Shown: one piece after another, positions 1 to 10,956 of the stretch | Layout of the letters: every line of letters starts with the position of its first letter | Position numbering within the stretch: position 1 is the stretch's first letter | Assembly (NCBI GenBank): GCA_963733905.1 | Contig: CAVTEU010000013.1 | Coordinates: forward strand, 124,001 to 188,000 | Direction: 5' to 3' | DNA: 64,000 nucleotides | DNA from: DATADW01 sp963733905 | GTDB taxonomy: Bacteria; Actinomycetota; Acidimicrobiia; Spongiisociales; DATADW01 | Translations under genes and position numbers: made by a program | Notes under the pieces: model-generated | What the model saw: the letters and a program-made list of their open reading frames with translations, nothing else | What the model was told of the DNA's origin: nothing | The model's database searches: none

Positions 1-1118
1 GACTAGGCGCCAGCGCGGCCAACGGGTGGCGAAGCGCGTCGACGGCGATGAAAGCCCCATAGGCAGCAAGCAGGATGAGGAAGGGAAAAATCGGCAAAAG
101 CCAGCGACCGAAGAAACGGTCCTGATTCCCCATGAAGAGCAGGTAGAGAACTGGTGCTGGTACCAGGACCCAAGCCAGCACTCGCCGCCTGAGGGCCAGG
201 TGGATGCCACCAACAATGCCGAATCCGAGCGGAACCCACCCGAGACCCCAGGTGAGGACCCAGAGGTAGTAACGCCAACCGTTCTCCTCGGTCTGACCCA
301 CCTTGACGTTCCCCTCCGGATAGAGGGTCAGCCGATCGATCCCGTCGATGAACCCGGCCGGATTGACCAGAGCCGAAGGAGTGGCCACGAAGAAAGCTGT
401 CAACGAAATGACGGCGGCCAATCCGACGCCCTTGAGAGCTCGGCTCCGGTCCCTTCGCAAGTCGACGACGAACGCCGCTACGAGCGGCAGGAGCACGATC
501 CCGGCCGTGTATTTGGTGGCGACGGCCAGCCCGAGACCGGCGCCGGCGAGGGAATACCAACCTGAGCCCTCCAGAGCGGAGAACATGGGCGGTACCCAGC
601 AACGAAAGAGTCGCCGGAACCAGCAGCGCCGCATCATTGACCGCGTAGTGGGCGTAGTGGACCGACAAGAAGGCAACCGCCGCGATCGCCGCCGAAAGCA
701 GGGCGATGCGGCGGTCGAAGAGGGCTTTGGCCACGAAGTAGAGGAGCCACACCGAGACAACGCCGAGCACGGCGACCAAGATTCGGGCCACTAGGTACAC
801 CGAGCCAACGTTCTCGGCAAAGGCGCGGACTGCACCGGGGGCGCCGCCGAAGACAGCTCCAAACGCACCGGCAAATAGATACGTCAACGCCGGGGGGTTG
901 ACGAAATAGTCGAGTTGAAGGCTCCCCGTCTCGAGGAATTGGACCGCATACCGCACAAAATGCCTCGCCTCGTCGGGGCTGTAGACGGCAGGGAGTCCAT
1001 GGGCAATGTTCCAGACCCGCAGAACGAGGGCGAGGAGCAGCACGGCGCCAAGTGTGAACGGCCACCACAACTTTCGGCGCGACTCGGAGACATCCTTGGA
1101 AACGGTTGGATGCTCCAC
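1..1118 (-). CDS. GT39-type membrane glycosyltransferase (partial, frameshifted)
   Basis: Polytopic membrane protein of the dolichyl-phosphate-mannose/ArnT type, expected to move a sugar from a polyprenyl-phosphate donor outside the membrane. After a short N-terminus there is a TM segment, then a loop containing PAVYSPDEARHFVRYAVQFL, whose acidic DE pair is typical of the family. Further TM stretches follow (VSVWLLYFVAKALF, IALLSAAIAAVAFLSVHYAH). Near 560-600 the frame changes: upstream sequence reads through TAHVLRSGG, and the continuation (GWYSLAGAGLGLAVATKYTA) lies in another frame. The reading frame stays open to the window edge, so the 3' end is missing. The GTG at 1118 is a plausible start; an ATG at 1158 would overlap the divergent neighbour. 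It sits head-to-head with a second GT39-type gene. The specific sugar cannot be read from the sequence. Confidence 0.75.
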
Positions 1119-1142
1119 CGCTGCTAACAATGGGGTGTCCCC

Positions 1143-3209
1143 ATGACCGAGTCCCATGCCAGTATCGGCGCGCACGGCACCTTTGTCTCCGATCATCCTG
1201 ACGATGGGGTCATCGCGACTGCTCCATCGAACCCGGGGCATATGCGCGAGTGGATGGTCATTGCGCTGATCGCGTTGGTGTCAATCGCTGTTTTGATCAT
1301 TTTCCGCGCTCAGCCTGGCACTTGGGACGAGGCGCGATACCTGGAGGCGGCAAACGCTCCGCTCGACGTAGAACCCAACCACTGGTCGACGAGGCTCGGC
1401 CTGACTCTACCGACGTGGGCCGCCATGCAATTGTTCGGGTACTCCGAGGCTGCCTACTACCTGCTCCCCATCCTGCTCTCTATCGTCCTCGTCGTCGCCA
1501 CCTACCTTCTCGGGCGGGTGACGTTTGGTCGCACGGTCGGCCTTGTTGCCGCGGCGATGATCCTGACGCTGCCATGGGTACTTCCTTCCGCTACCAGGCT
1601 TCTCCCCGACGTCGGTCTTGCCGCCCTGCTCACGGGGGCAGTCACCGCCGTGATCGCGGCCGCCAACCGGTCCGCCCTCCGAGGCTGGGACCGATCCGCC
1701 AACCTCCTCCTGGTGGCCGCCGGGTTGATGCTCGGTTGGTCATACCTCGTGCGGGAGATGGCGCTTCTCTTTATGCCGATCGCGCTCTTCGTCGCCATCC
1801 TCTACAAAGTACGACCGCGTTCGCTGGTCCACCTGGCGTGGCCCGTTGTTCTCACTGGGCTGATGGAGAGCCTGTACGGGTGGCTGGTATGGGGTTCACC
1901 CCTCACCCATCTCAACGTGGTTGTCGCTCGGTCCAGCGACCCGGCAACCGAATTCGTTGTCGAGAGGTCGGCCGCCGCACTGGCTCGTCAGACGTCGGCA
2001 GCGACCTTCACGATCTTCCCGGAGATGCTGCTCACGCACGCGGTGGGCTTCATCGTGCTCCTGCTGACCGTGGGTCTCGTGATCGCGGTGGTATCGACGC
2101 GACAGACGCGGTTCCTGGCCCTGGGCGTGTGGGCTCTCACCATATGGGTGGGACTCACCGCAGCGGGCGTCATACCGCGGGTAATCAGGTTGGAGGTCGA
2201 TCGCTACTGGATCGTCATCCTCCCCCCGATCATCGTCGGTGGTCTCGGTGCCCTGTCGTTGGCGGGTAAGCGTCTGGTTGGGCGCAAGCTGGCATCAGCT
2301 TCGGTGGCGGTGGTCGGCGCCGCAGCGCTGACGCTGGGCATCATCGCGACCATGCAAACAAATGGGCTGGTGGCGCTCGGGGCAGACGACTTCCAGGAAC
2401 TACGGGAATGGCTTGCCGAGCAGGGTGGCGATCAAACCCTGTGGACGGACAGCCGGACCGCACCAATCCTGGCGCTGTATACGCGAAACCCTTTTGGCGC
2501 GGCGTTGGGGACGGGTGAGGTTCGGCCGCTCAACGAGGGGAGCGAATACGTGCCTCCCGAGGACGTCGAGGGAACCGTGGTCCTCAGGAGACGGACCCTC
2601 GATCAACTCTTCGACCACAACGAGGTTCCCCTTTCCGACTATGTAGTTGCGCCCCCTTTGTCGTGGGAGCCCGCGGCGATCACCGAGCACGGCGAGATAG
2701 TCGCGTACCTGGCGCCCGGGCAGGTCGACCTGTCGTCGTGGGATGAGAGCGCCGTCCCGTGGCATGCATCGGTGGGAGGTGTTCCGGCAGGCACGGGTCC
2801 CATCGAGGTCGGCCCGGAAGAGCGGGTGAAGGTCCGGCTCACACCGGAGGCCGCGTTCGCGGAACCTCTGGTCGCAGGGTCTGTGCTCGAGGTGAGGGTC
2901 ATGATCGGTGCCACGGGCGAGGGCCGGGTGCGTTTCCGGTGCACGTTCACCGAAGGAGGAGGCGAGTCCGTCAACGTCCCCGGGTCAGCGACGTTCACCG
3001 CCGACGGGCGAGTCCGGCCGGTGGCTGTGTACTGCCGGGTCCCCTCCGGTATGGCGGAACCGATCGCCGCTACTGCGTTGATCGATCTGATCGGGCCGAT
3101 CGAGGCGCGCATCGGCGACGCCACCGGTCGGGTAGTCACCCCTTCCGTATTGGCCGGGAACAACACAGCTCACGGCTTCCTGATCGGTGGCTCTGGAAGA
3201 ACCATCTGA
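1143..3209 (+). CDS. GT39-type membrane glycosyltransferase
   Basis: Intact 688-residue polytopic protein. After a roughly 35-residue cytoplasmic lead comes a TM segment (MVIALIALVSIAVLIIF), then an extracytoplasmic loop with GTWDEARYLEAA, the acidic motif expected for GT39/ArnT-like polyprenyl-phosphate-sugar transferases. About ten more hydrophobic segments follow to residue ~410. The last ~270 residues are soluble and probably extracytoplasmic, with a beta-rich tail near GATGEGRVRFRCTF. It is divergent from the gene to its left, with almost no intergenic space, suggesting a shared short promoter region. It precedes a membrane sulfatase-fold protein on the same strand. The family call is good; donor and acceptor are unknown. 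It probably adds a residue to a surface glycan. Confidence 0.8.
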   Translation: MTESHASIGAHGTFVSDHPDDGVIATAPSNPGHMREWMVIALIALVSIAVLIIFRAQPGTWDEARYLEAANAPLDVEPNHWSTRLGLTLPTWAAMQLFGYSEAAYYLLPILLSIVLVVATYLLGRVTFGRTVGLVAAAMILTLPWVLPSATRLLPDVGLAALLTGAVTAVIAAANRSALRGWDRSANLLLVAAGLMLGWSYLVREMALLFMPIALFVAILYKVRPRSLVHLAWPVVLTGLMESLYGWLVWGSPLTHLNVVVARSSDPATEFVVERSAAALARQTSAATFTIFPEMLLTHAVGFIVLLLTVGLVIAVVSTRQTRFLALGVWALTIWVGLTAAGVIPRVIRLEVDRYWIVILPPIIVGGLGALSLAGKRLVGRKLASASVAVVGAAALTLGIIATMQTNGLVALGADDFQELREWLAEQGGDQTLWTDSRTAPILALYTRNPFGAALGTGEVRPLNEGSEYVPPEDVEGTVVLRRRTLDQLFDHNEVPLSDYVVAPPLSWEPAAITEHGEIVAYLAPGQVDLSSWDESAVPWHASVGGVPAGTGPIEVGPEERVKVRLTPEAAFAEPLVAGSVLEVRVMIGATGEGRVRFRCTFTEGGGESVNVPGSATFTADGRVRPVAVYCRVPSGMAEPIAATALIDLIGPIEARIGDATGRVVTPSVLAGNNTAHGFLIGGSGRTI

Positions 3210-3248
3210 CCTCAGCATTCTCCATGCTGCGGTTGGCTCGACGTTTGG

Positions 3249-3273
3249 GACGGCGGTACGGTTTCCCGCCGTC
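3249..3273. terminator. GC-rich hairpin after the GT39 gene
   Basis: Eight-base perfect stem GACGGCGG / CCGCCGTC with a 9-nt loop, 40 bases after the stop of the GT39-type gene and before the SD (GAGGAGG) of the next gene. No T-run follows, so termination is only a guess; it may be an attenuator or mRNA 3' end structure. Confidence 0.3.
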
Positions 3274-3338
3274 TCGATCGGCCGGTAACCCGGCTCGACT
3301 CCGCATGGCTCGTATCCCGCCATCACCGAGGAGGATGG

Positions 3339-5452
3339 GTGACGCAAAGCCTCACCGCGCCTGGTGAGCGATCCGTTGTGGAAGCTCGACCCTCCGAACT
3401 CGACCTGGCCGCATCGGTCCTCGCATTGACGGCTCTCGCCATCATCCAGCCCGTGCTCGATGTCCTGGGCCGTGCCCCGGAATTCTTCGTTGCACGAGCC
3501 TCCCCTGCGAGCGATGTGATCCTCGTCGCCATTGCACTCGGGATCGGGGTGCCGGTGCTCTTGGCGCTGCTAGTGGTCGGAATCCATCGAATCAACTCAA
3601 CCGCAGGTCGCATTGCCCATGGTGCGATCCTGGTTGTCTCTGTTTGTCTGCTCACCGCCGCCGCGATGCCGCCGAGCATTCAGGAGTCGATACCCGGATG
3701 GGTTGCTTTGGTGATCGGCGTCGGAGTCGGTGCGCTGACCGTCTGGGGATACTGGCGGGCTGCCTGGCTGCGAACATTCCTGCGTTACGCCGGTGTCGCC
3801 CCAATCGTCGTCGTCGCCATCTTCCTGTTCGTCGCTCCGACGTCGGCACTGGCCTGGCCCCCGCCCTTTGACCCCGACGCAGCGTCGGTGATCCCGAGCG
3901 ATCCCGCGCCCATAGTGCTCGTTGTGCTCGACGAGTTCCCGATCGCCTCGATCATCGACCGCAATGCGGGGATCCAGGCCGAGTACTTCCCAAATCTTGC
4001 CCGCCTGGCGCGGGACGGGACCTGGTTCCGCAATGCCGTCTCGGTCAACGAGCGGACCGAGGAGGCGCTCCCGACCATCGTTTCAGGCGTGATGGCTCCG
4101 AACGAGGGCAAGGTGCCTCGCGCCGCCGATTACCCGAACACCCTGTTCACCCTGCTGGGAGGCTCGTACGAGATAACGGCCACCGAGACCGTCACCGAAT
4201 TGTGTCCGGTGTCGGTGTGCGCCGGCCAGAGCCGCGTAGCGGCCCCCGCGGCCCAGCGCTGGGCGAGCCTGTTGACCGACCTGTCAATCGTTTCCGGGCA
4301 CGTCCTCCTTCCCGAAACGATGGCGTCCGCACTACCTCCGATCGATCAGTCGTGGGGCAACTTCGGAACGGGAAATACTGCTTCTCCCGAGTGGAACATC
4401 CGCGACCGCTTCTTTGCGTTGGTGGACGCCGACCGGCGCAAGGACGTGGCCCGCTTCCTCGATGGGCTCGACCATCCCCTCGAGGAAAACGAGTTCCATT
4501 TCGCCCACCTCCCGGTTCCTCACAATCCCTGGCAGTACCTACCCGACGGCCGCGCCTACCCACCAGCGACCGATGGCCCGCCACGCGGCTTGGCAATCGG
4601 ATCCCTGGTTCATCGAGCAGCTGTACCAACGGCACCTGATACAGGTTCAGTACGCCGACACGATCGTCGGCGACATGATCGAGCGGCTCGAAGCATCGGG
4701 CAGCTACGACGATGCTCTCATCGTGGTGCTCGCCGACCACGGTGCCGCTTTTCGGGCCGGCGTCGACCGGCGGGAGATCTCGCCAACGACGGTTGGCGAC
4801 ATCGCCGCCGTCCCTCTCTTCATCAAACGGCCGAACGATCACCAAGGCGGGACGGATGACTACCGCGCCGAGACCGTCGACATAACCCCAACCGTCGCCG
4901 GACTTGATAGGAGCGGAGATCGAGTGGCCCCTCGACGGTGTCTCGCTCTTCGATCCTGGGAGGCCCACCAGAGAGCAGAGCACAATGGTCGGCGAGGAGG
5001 TCGTCACCTTCGGTTCAGATGGCCACGAGAAGATCGAGGTTGCCCGTCGTCACCTGAGGAATTTCGGTCACCGTGGTCCATTCGGCCTCTCGCCCAAACC
5101 GATGGCCGATCTGATGAATCGCAGTGTCCGCTCGCTCGAGATCAGCGATGATTCCTCACTGTCCTCAACCCTCGACCAAGAGGATGCGTACACCAACCTC
5201 GACCTACTTGGTGACCCCTTGCCCACGCAGATCACGGGCACCCTCACCGGCGGTCCCGAGGGACATCGATGGCTGGCAGTGGCCCTGAACGGCCGGATCG
5301 TCGCTGTGACCCGGACGGGTGGCTATGACGACCCCGATCGCTTCGTAGCCATGATCCCCCCCGATGCTCTTCGAGAGAACAATCGATTCGACCTCATCCT
5401 CATCCAAGGCACCGGCGAGGATCGCACCCTGCTCGGCGCCACCGGCCCGTGA
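3339..5452 (+). CDS. Membrane-anchored sulfatase-fold (alkaline phosphatase superfamily) protein, frameshifted
   Basis: About 700 residues in total. The GTG start at 3339 has a strong SD (GAGGAGG) 5 nt upstream. Residues ~15-170 hold roughly five TM segments. The extracytoplasmic domain opens with PIVLVVLDEFPIASIIDRN, the first metal-binding strand of sulfatase/phosphoglycerol-transferase folds, and continues with FPNLARLARDGTWFRNAVS, the region before the nucleophile. A later metal-site motif, LIVVLADHGAAFRAG, lies in a second frame. Frame changes near 4560 and 4890-4910 split the gene into three pieces that join into one coherent protein. The family hydrolyses sulfate or phosphate esters or transfers phospho-groups on lipid-linked glycans. 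The TM N-terminus resembles LtaS/OpgB-like members more than soluble sulfatases. The cysteine/serine needed to distinguish a true sulfatase is not obvious: the nucleophile position appears to be threonine/glutamate-rich (SVNERTEEALP). Confidence 0.65.
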
Positions 5453-5529
5453 CGCAAATCGAGCGGAGGGGGCGACTGGCAACCATCTTCCCGATCCGCG
5501 TCGTTCTTGATATCAACGGTTAGCCCGGA

Positions 5530-7011
5530 CTATCTCTCCAGCGCCCTGAAGAGGAAGGCGGCCATTTGGGCGCGGCGTGACGGGGTCATCGGGGCAGAAC
5601 GAGGTGGGCGTGCATCCTTCGGTGATGCCGGCGGCGGCGAGGCGGTTGATCGATGCCTCGTGGACCGATCCCTCGTCGTCGTTGAAGGGGTCGCCGGAAG
5701 CTCCAGGTAGACCAAGGGCGCGGTCGAGGAACGATGCCATCTGCCCCCTGGTCACCGGGTCGTTCGGGCAGTAGAGGGTTCCAGTGCATCCATTGGTGAT
5801 GTCCGAAGCTGCGAGTCGGTTGATGGCCCCCTCGTGGACGGAGCCCTCGTCGTCCTCGAATGCGTCACCCTTTGATGCAGAGAGTGGAAGCGCTCGATCG
5901 AGGAAGGACGCCATCTGTGCCCGGGTGACCGGGTCGTCCGGACAGAAACGGCGCGAGGCGCACCCTTCGGTGATCCCCTCGCCGGCCAGCCACTCGATCT
6001 CGGCGCGGAAGCCCGACTCGATGGCGTCCACGAAGACTGCCGATTGGCGCTCCTCCACCCAGGCATCCATGCGCCCGTCGAATATCCATCCCGTGTCCGA
6101 GGGAGGGGACCACGTTCGGTACCCGGCGAGGAAGTTCTGATCCACCGAACCACCGATGATCACCCGATAGTCATGGTCCTTGGAAATGTTGAAATAGTTG
6201 GCGCCGATGACCTGGCTCTCTCCGAGCAGGCCGCTGAACATGTCATCGAGCCAGTCAGCCCTGCCGCTGCCCCCCACGGTCGCCGTTTGCGTGACGAAAA
6301 TCGGCTTGTCGAGCGAGATCTGCGACTGCATCTCGCGGATGTGCTCGGTGAATGTCTCGGCGTAGTCACGCCACGGGTCTCCTCGGTTGATCTTGGCGAA
6401 CCCGAGGATGTCAACGACGTCGTCCCCCGGGTAGTAGTCAGGGTATGAGCCGACCGTCGATTCACCATTCATGGCGAAGACGAATCGGACCTTCTCAGGA
6501 CCGAGACCGGCGTCGAGAAACGCCTGTCTGATCCGTCTATATCCGGATCGATATCCGGCAGGATCGCCCCCCCAAGGGTGCTCTCCAAGGTTCGCCTCGG
6601 GGAGGGGTGCGACCAGGAGATGGCGCCCGCTGGTCAGCGCCGCGGCGTAGTTGGCGGCTGTGGCGCCGAGGACACCGTCCAGCTCGCCTCGGTTGAGCGC
6701 ACCCAGGTCGTCGACGATGACCTCGTGGTAGATCGTGACACCAAGGGCTTCAGCCGTTTCGACTTGGACATTGACGAAGTTGCTGTCGGCGGTGCTGTCG
6801 AGAGGGAAGAACGCCTGGAGAATCGCCGGCGGCTTGCCGGCCACCGCGTGCGAAGTGCAGGGATCGTCGACTGCCACTCTGCGTCTGCGATGCCCAATAG
6901 CTTTGGCTCGTGCTCCTCATCGGGCGCCGCAAGGGCAGGTGAGGCAGCCCCGAGCACAACCATCAAGAGGGCTACCGCTACGACCGCTCGCACACGGGCA
7001 CCGTAGGTCAC
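5530..7011 (-). CDS. Secreted GH26-like protein with three SLH repeats, frameshifted
   Basis: The GTG start at 7011 opens a signal peptide (VVAVALLMVVLGAASPALA). The next ~270 residues resemble the TIM-barrel of beta-mannanase-like GH26 proteins: LVAPLPEANLGEHPWGG matches the HEMNG..W acid region, and KPIFVTQTATVGG occupies the nucleophile-strand position. That position carries Gln where family enzymes have Glu, so activity is doubtful. Three SLH repeats follow, each with the pattern GITEGC....FCPDDPVTRAQMASFLDRAL. They would anchor the protein to a secondary cell-wall polymer. Frames change near 6870 (after the signal peptide region) and near 5590 (last SLH repeat). The stop at 5530 gives a natural end FLFRALER. 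It is convergent with the sulfatase-fold gene. Confidence 0.7.
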
Positions 7012-7095
7012 CCATGGATCAAAGCGGAACCAGCCCCTCCGCTCGCTGCGCTCGGCGCATGACTGGACCCTCCGATCGGGTCGGCTACCCTCAGG

Positions 7096-8317
7096 TTGTC
7101 CCGATGGAACCATCTGTCGACCCGCGCGCGCACCGAGTTGCCACCCGAGAACAGCTCGGAGCCACCGGCCGAAGACACCTCGAGCCTCGAGGAGCAACTC
7201 GGCGCGCCCGACGAAGTGGTCGAGGATGCGGTTCCACCCGAGAACCCGCGGCAACTGCTTCTGGTGGTGGGCTCCGGTCGGAGTGGGACGAGCGTTCTCG
7301 CCGGAGCACTCCAGCGACTCGGGTTCCATGTGCCCCAGCCCGAAGTAACCCCGGATGAGACAAATCCGAGGGGCTTTGGTGAGCCGCAGTGGGTTGTGGA
7401 CTTCCACACCGAACTGCTCGCCAGAGCGACGGTGCAGGTAACCGACGCCCGTCCGTCCAGCTGGGCGCGGGCCGCGGAGACTGGTTACGACATCACACAG
7501 CGGGCCAGGCTCGCCGATTGGCTGACCGGGGAATTCGCCATCTCCGATCAGGTGGTGATCAAGGATCCGCGCCTCCTCTGGTTCGTCCCCCTATGGCGCC
7601 TGGCTGCTCGAGGATGCCGGATCTGAGGCGCGGTTCATCACCATGCTTCGCCACCCGGCCGAGGTGGTCGCCAGCAAGGAGCGCTGGTACGACAACTTCA
7701 GCAATCCGACCAACCGCCTGGCGGGGTGGGTCAACACCATGCTCTACACAGAGCGGGCAACGCGAAACACCTCACGCTCTTTGTCCTCTTCGATGCGCTG
7801 CTCTCGGACTGGGCTCCGACCATCGCCCAGCCTCGATGAGCAACTCGGGCTTTCGATCATGAGAGAAGTGCGCATCCGGCACCTGCAAGCGGTCGATCAG
7901 CTGATCGATCCCGGGTCTGCGCCGATCCAAGGAGACGTGGGAGGCGATCGAGGCTCCAAAACAGCTCATCGAACTCGCAGACCGCGTTTGGGCGGACACC
8001 CTCTCGCTGGCCGGGGGACGGAACCGCCACCGGATGTCCACGATCGCCTCGATGCCGCCCGTCAGGACTACGTACGGACCTACGCCGACGCCGAAGCCAT
8101 CGCCTATTCGTCGGTGCTCGCCGCCAGGCGCGCTGGTCAGCGAGGCACCACGCAAACCGTCACGGTACCGGCTCTCCCACCGCAGCCCGTTCCGACGACG
8201 TCAACCTCACCCACCACGAAGAACCTGGTGGGCCGGGGGCTCCGGTCGCTTCCGACTGGTGTGAAACAACTCGTCCCGGAGTCGATTCGCGGGCCGCTCC
8301 GCCGCCGGCTCAACTGA
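7096..8317 (+). CDS. Sulfotransferase-family protein, multiply frameshifted
   Basis: The N-terminal domain carries LLLVVGSGRSGTSVLAGALQ, the 5'-phosphosulfate-binding loop of PAPS-dependent sulfotransferases. It is followed by the VIKDPRLLWFVPLW strand and, in another frame, TMLRHPAEVVASKERWY, the usual 3'-phosphate-binding RxP..S region. The tail (YADAEAIAYSSV) is shared with the gene at 10957-12027, so the two are paralogues. At least four frame changes (about 7615, 7765, 7830 and 7915-8000) split it. The start is uncertain: TTG 7096 gives a long acidic lead, and internal GTGs are possible. Expected substrate is a glycan or lipid hydroxyl. It precedes the tandem GT2 pair. Confidence 0.6.
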
Positions 8318-8324
8318 GGTCCTG

Positions 8325-9250
8325 ATGCTGACCGTAACGGATAACTCCGAGGGTTTGTCTGGTTTCGAGGTGTCGTGGCGGTGGGCGTCGGGTGACCTCC
8401 GCCCGGGTTCACTGCGGTGCTACGCGTCAAGGACGAGGCACGCAATCTCCCCTTCGTCCTCCCGCCGCTGCTCAGATCGGTGAGCCGGGTCCTGGTGGTG
8501 GACAACGGGTCGAGCGACGGCACCCCCGACGTCTCCCGCAGGTCGCCGCCGAGATCGGAGCCGCCGACCGCCTCGACGTTGTCTCCTACCCGTTCCGGTG
8601 TCCCGCTGCGGAACCGAGCACCTCCAGACCCCGGCCGACTCGGTGCACAGCCTCACCTACTTCTACAACTGGGCGTTCTCCCAGGTGCGCACCACCTACT
8701 CGCTGAAATGGGACGGCGACATGCTGCTCACCGAGGAAGGCGAACGGAGCCTTCACCGACCTCTCCTGGCAACTCGAAGGAGAGCGTGTCGTGCTGCGGG
8801 TGCCTCGGTATGGGCTATACGTGGTATCGGACGAAGTCGCATGGGTGGACACCGACGCTGCAGAACCGCGAGCCGTGGGGATGGCCCAACCGGGAGGGGC
8901 TTCCGCTTCGGAAAGGGTTTCGAGTGGGAGATCCAGCTGTTTCCCAAGCGGCATCCGCTGGATGGACCTCCCCGACGGCGTCTGCTTCGAGATCAAGTGG
9001 CTCGACCTCGACGAGTTCTCCCACTGGTCGCATCGTCGAGTTTGGCGAAACCGTCCGAACGGCCCGCAAGCAACGCGAGCTCGCCGTCTTCGAGGATCTC
9101 ACCGTGGGGAGGAAGTCTCCGGGTCTCATCCCGTTCGGCCGCGGCGACCGACCACACGTGATCGACGCTGCCCAGCGCATCACGCGTGCCGCAGTGGCGG
9201 TCGATGGTCGACGGATCGCCACGACCGCAATGACACATCCACAACTCTGA
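8325..9250 (+). CDS. GT2-type glycosyltransferase, copy 1 of 3 (frameshifted)
   Basis: Starts at ATG 8325 (NSEGLSGFEVSWRW). The GT2/GT-A core is visible as AVLRVKDEARNLPFVLPP, then RVLVVDNGSSDGTP, then the metal-binding stretch YSLKWDGDMLLTEEG. It is about 80% alike at base level, by eye, to the gene immediately downstream. Comparison of the two shows missing single bases in C or G runs (CGCCCGGG here, CGCCCCGGG in copy 2), which explain the broken frame. At least five frame changes are present. It likely transfers a sugar in the cytoplasm onto a lipid-linked glycan. The tandem arrangement indicates recent duplication. Confidence 0.6.
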
Positions 9251-10113
9251 GGGTCTGGCCGAGTTCGAGGTGTCGTGGCGGTGGGAGTCGGGCGACCTCC
9301 GCCCCGGGTTCACTGCGGTGCTCCGAGTCAAGGACGAGGCCCGCAACCTCCCCTTCGTCTTACCCCCCGCTGCTCAGATCGGTGAGCCGGGTGCTCGTGG
9401 TGGACAACGGGTCGAGCGACGGCACCCCCGAGATCGCCGCCCGGGTGGCCGCGGAGATCGGAGCCGCCGACCGGCTCGACGTCGTCTCCTACCCGTTCCA
9501 GGTGTCCCGCTGCGGACCCGAGCACCTCCAGACCCCGGCCGACTCGGTGCACAGCCTCACCTACTTCTACAACTGGGCGTTCTCCCACGTGGGTACCACC
9601 TACTCGCTGAAATGGGACGGCGACATGCTGCTCACCGAGGAAGGCGAACAGGCCTTCACCGACCTCTCCTGGCAACTCGAAGGCAGGTCGCGGCGGGTTT
9701 ACATGATGCGCATACCCCTATATGTGGAGTCGTCAACCAAGGCATATGCCGACGCCTCGATGAGGGCTTTCGAGACATGGGGTTGGCCCAACCGGCAGGG
9801 CTTTCAGTTCGGCAAGGGTTTCGAGTGGGAAGTGATCGAATTCCCCCCCGAGCTATGCCGCATCGTGGTACCCGACGGCGTCTGCTTCGAGATCAAGTGG
9901 CTCGACGTAGACGAGTTCTCCAACTGGTCGCATCGCGCATTCGACAGCGGCCGGGTGACCCGCAAGCAGCGAGAGTGGCTCGTCTTCAACCGGCTGCAGA
10001 AGGAGGGCGGTCCCGATGGCGTATTCACCATCGAGAGCAGTGGCGAGCACGTGATCGAAGCGGTACGCCGGCTGACCGTCCCCGATTGGGACCGCCTCCG
10101 CCAGACCGCCTAG
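9230..10113 (+). CDS. GT2-type glycosyltransferase, copy 2 of 3
   Basis: Nearly complete member of the three-paralogue set. Core motifs are AVLRVKDEARNLPFVLPP, VLVVDNGSSDGTPEIAARVA, TYSLKWDGDMLLTEEGEQAF and GVCFEIKWLDVDEFSNWSH. The last ~40 residues (ESSGEHVIEAVRRL) are also shared with copy 3. Frame changes occur near the ATG at 9230, where a one-base difference separates it from the conserved NSEGLAEFEVSW segment, and near 9365 in a CCCCCC run. It overlaps the convergent copy 3 by 4 bases at its 3' end. The role is inferred as sequential or alternative sugar addition in the same glycan. Confidence 0.65.
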
Positions 10114-10943
10114 CCGGCTCGTCTCCGGGACCAATGGCTTCTCGGCGCCCGCTGCGCAGCTTCGATGACATGCTCGCCATCGGACGCCGTGATCGTCAAT
10201 CGACTTGGTCTCTTGGTACCGCCCGTTCCGCTGCCCTCGGCGGCACCCGTCCCGGCCTCTGGGTCGGCCCAACCAACCCGGAAACACAGAAAGTCGGGCA
10301 TCCTCAGATGGGGCAACCGTGGTGGGGCCTGGACTATGGATTGGTCCATGCCCTTTCCGATCGACACCCCCTTCTTGTTGGGCCAAGCCGCCATCGTATC
10401 TACCGAACTCTTTCTGAGTACCGCCTCCTTCTCCGACTCCGCGATCAGCGTCGAACAGGGGAACTCGATGATCGCATCGTGCGACTCCTGCCTCCAGGAC
10501 AGCTCGAGCAGAGCCTCCTCCCCGGCAGCGGTTAGCACGACGTCGCCCGCCCACTCGAGCACGTACGGCGTCTCCACCAGGGATAGCGCCCAGTTGCGGG
10601 CGTATGCTCGGCTGTGCACCGAATCGGGCGGTGTCCCCAGATGCGGATCACCTGGTAGTGCGAGTTCGAAGGGGTAGTCCACCACACGGAGGGAGGGCGG
10701 TGTCCCATCGTCGGATGTGATGGACTGGGCCACATCCCACCCATCGATCGACCCGTTGTCGATGACGATGACACGGTCGACAGCGCGTAGCAGTGGTGGA
10801 AGGACATAAGGAAGCAGAGGAACCTCGTTCCGCACCCAGAAGACCGCAGTGAATCCTCCGCCGGAAAGGTACGACACCCACCGCCACTTGATGTCGTAGT
10901 CGGGCTGACCCTCTCGGTTGGCTAGTCGTCGCAGCTGGGGCAC
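10110..10943 (-). CDS. GT2-type glycosyltransferase, copy 3 of 3 (intact, diverged)
   Basis: 277 residues, uninterrupted. It shares with the tandem pair the order IKWRWVSYLSGGGFTAVF, then VIVIDNGSIDGWDVAQ, PPDSVHSRAYARNWALS, LEWAGDVVLTAAGEEALLEL and the tail SDGEHVIEAAQRA. The metal-site DGD of the pair is AGD here. Between the FRVGWADPE segment and the tail it is ~20 residues shorter than copy 2. It is the last gene of a minus-strand run that begins with the sulfotransferase at 15996, with only 13 bases to the gene upstream. It is an older duplicate than copies 1 and 2. Its substrate is unknown. Confidence 0.65.
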   Translation of the reverse strand: MPQLRRLANREGQPDYDIKWRWVSYLSGGGFTAVFWVRNEVPLLPYVLPPLLRAVDRVIVIDNGSIDGWDVAQSITSDDGTPPSLRVVDYPFELALPGDPHLGTPPDSVHSRAYARNWALSLVETPYVLEWAGDVVLTAAGEEALLELSWRQESHDAIIEFPCSTLIAESEKEAVLRKSSVDTMAAWPNKKGVSIGKGMDQSIVQAPPRLPHLRMPDFLCFRVGWADPEAGTGAAEGSGTGGTKRPSRLTITASDGEHVIEAAQRAPRSHWSRRRAG

Positions 10944-10956
10944 GTTTCCCGTCCGA

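Noticed and set aside
26..565. Plus-strand 179-residue frame near the left edge
   Set aside because: Antisense shadow of the GT39-type gene; no family signature and highly charged.
3339..5452. Programmed ribosomal frameshifting in split genes
   Set aside because: Breaks occur at unrelated positions in many genes without a shared slippery site plus structure. Indel error explains them better.
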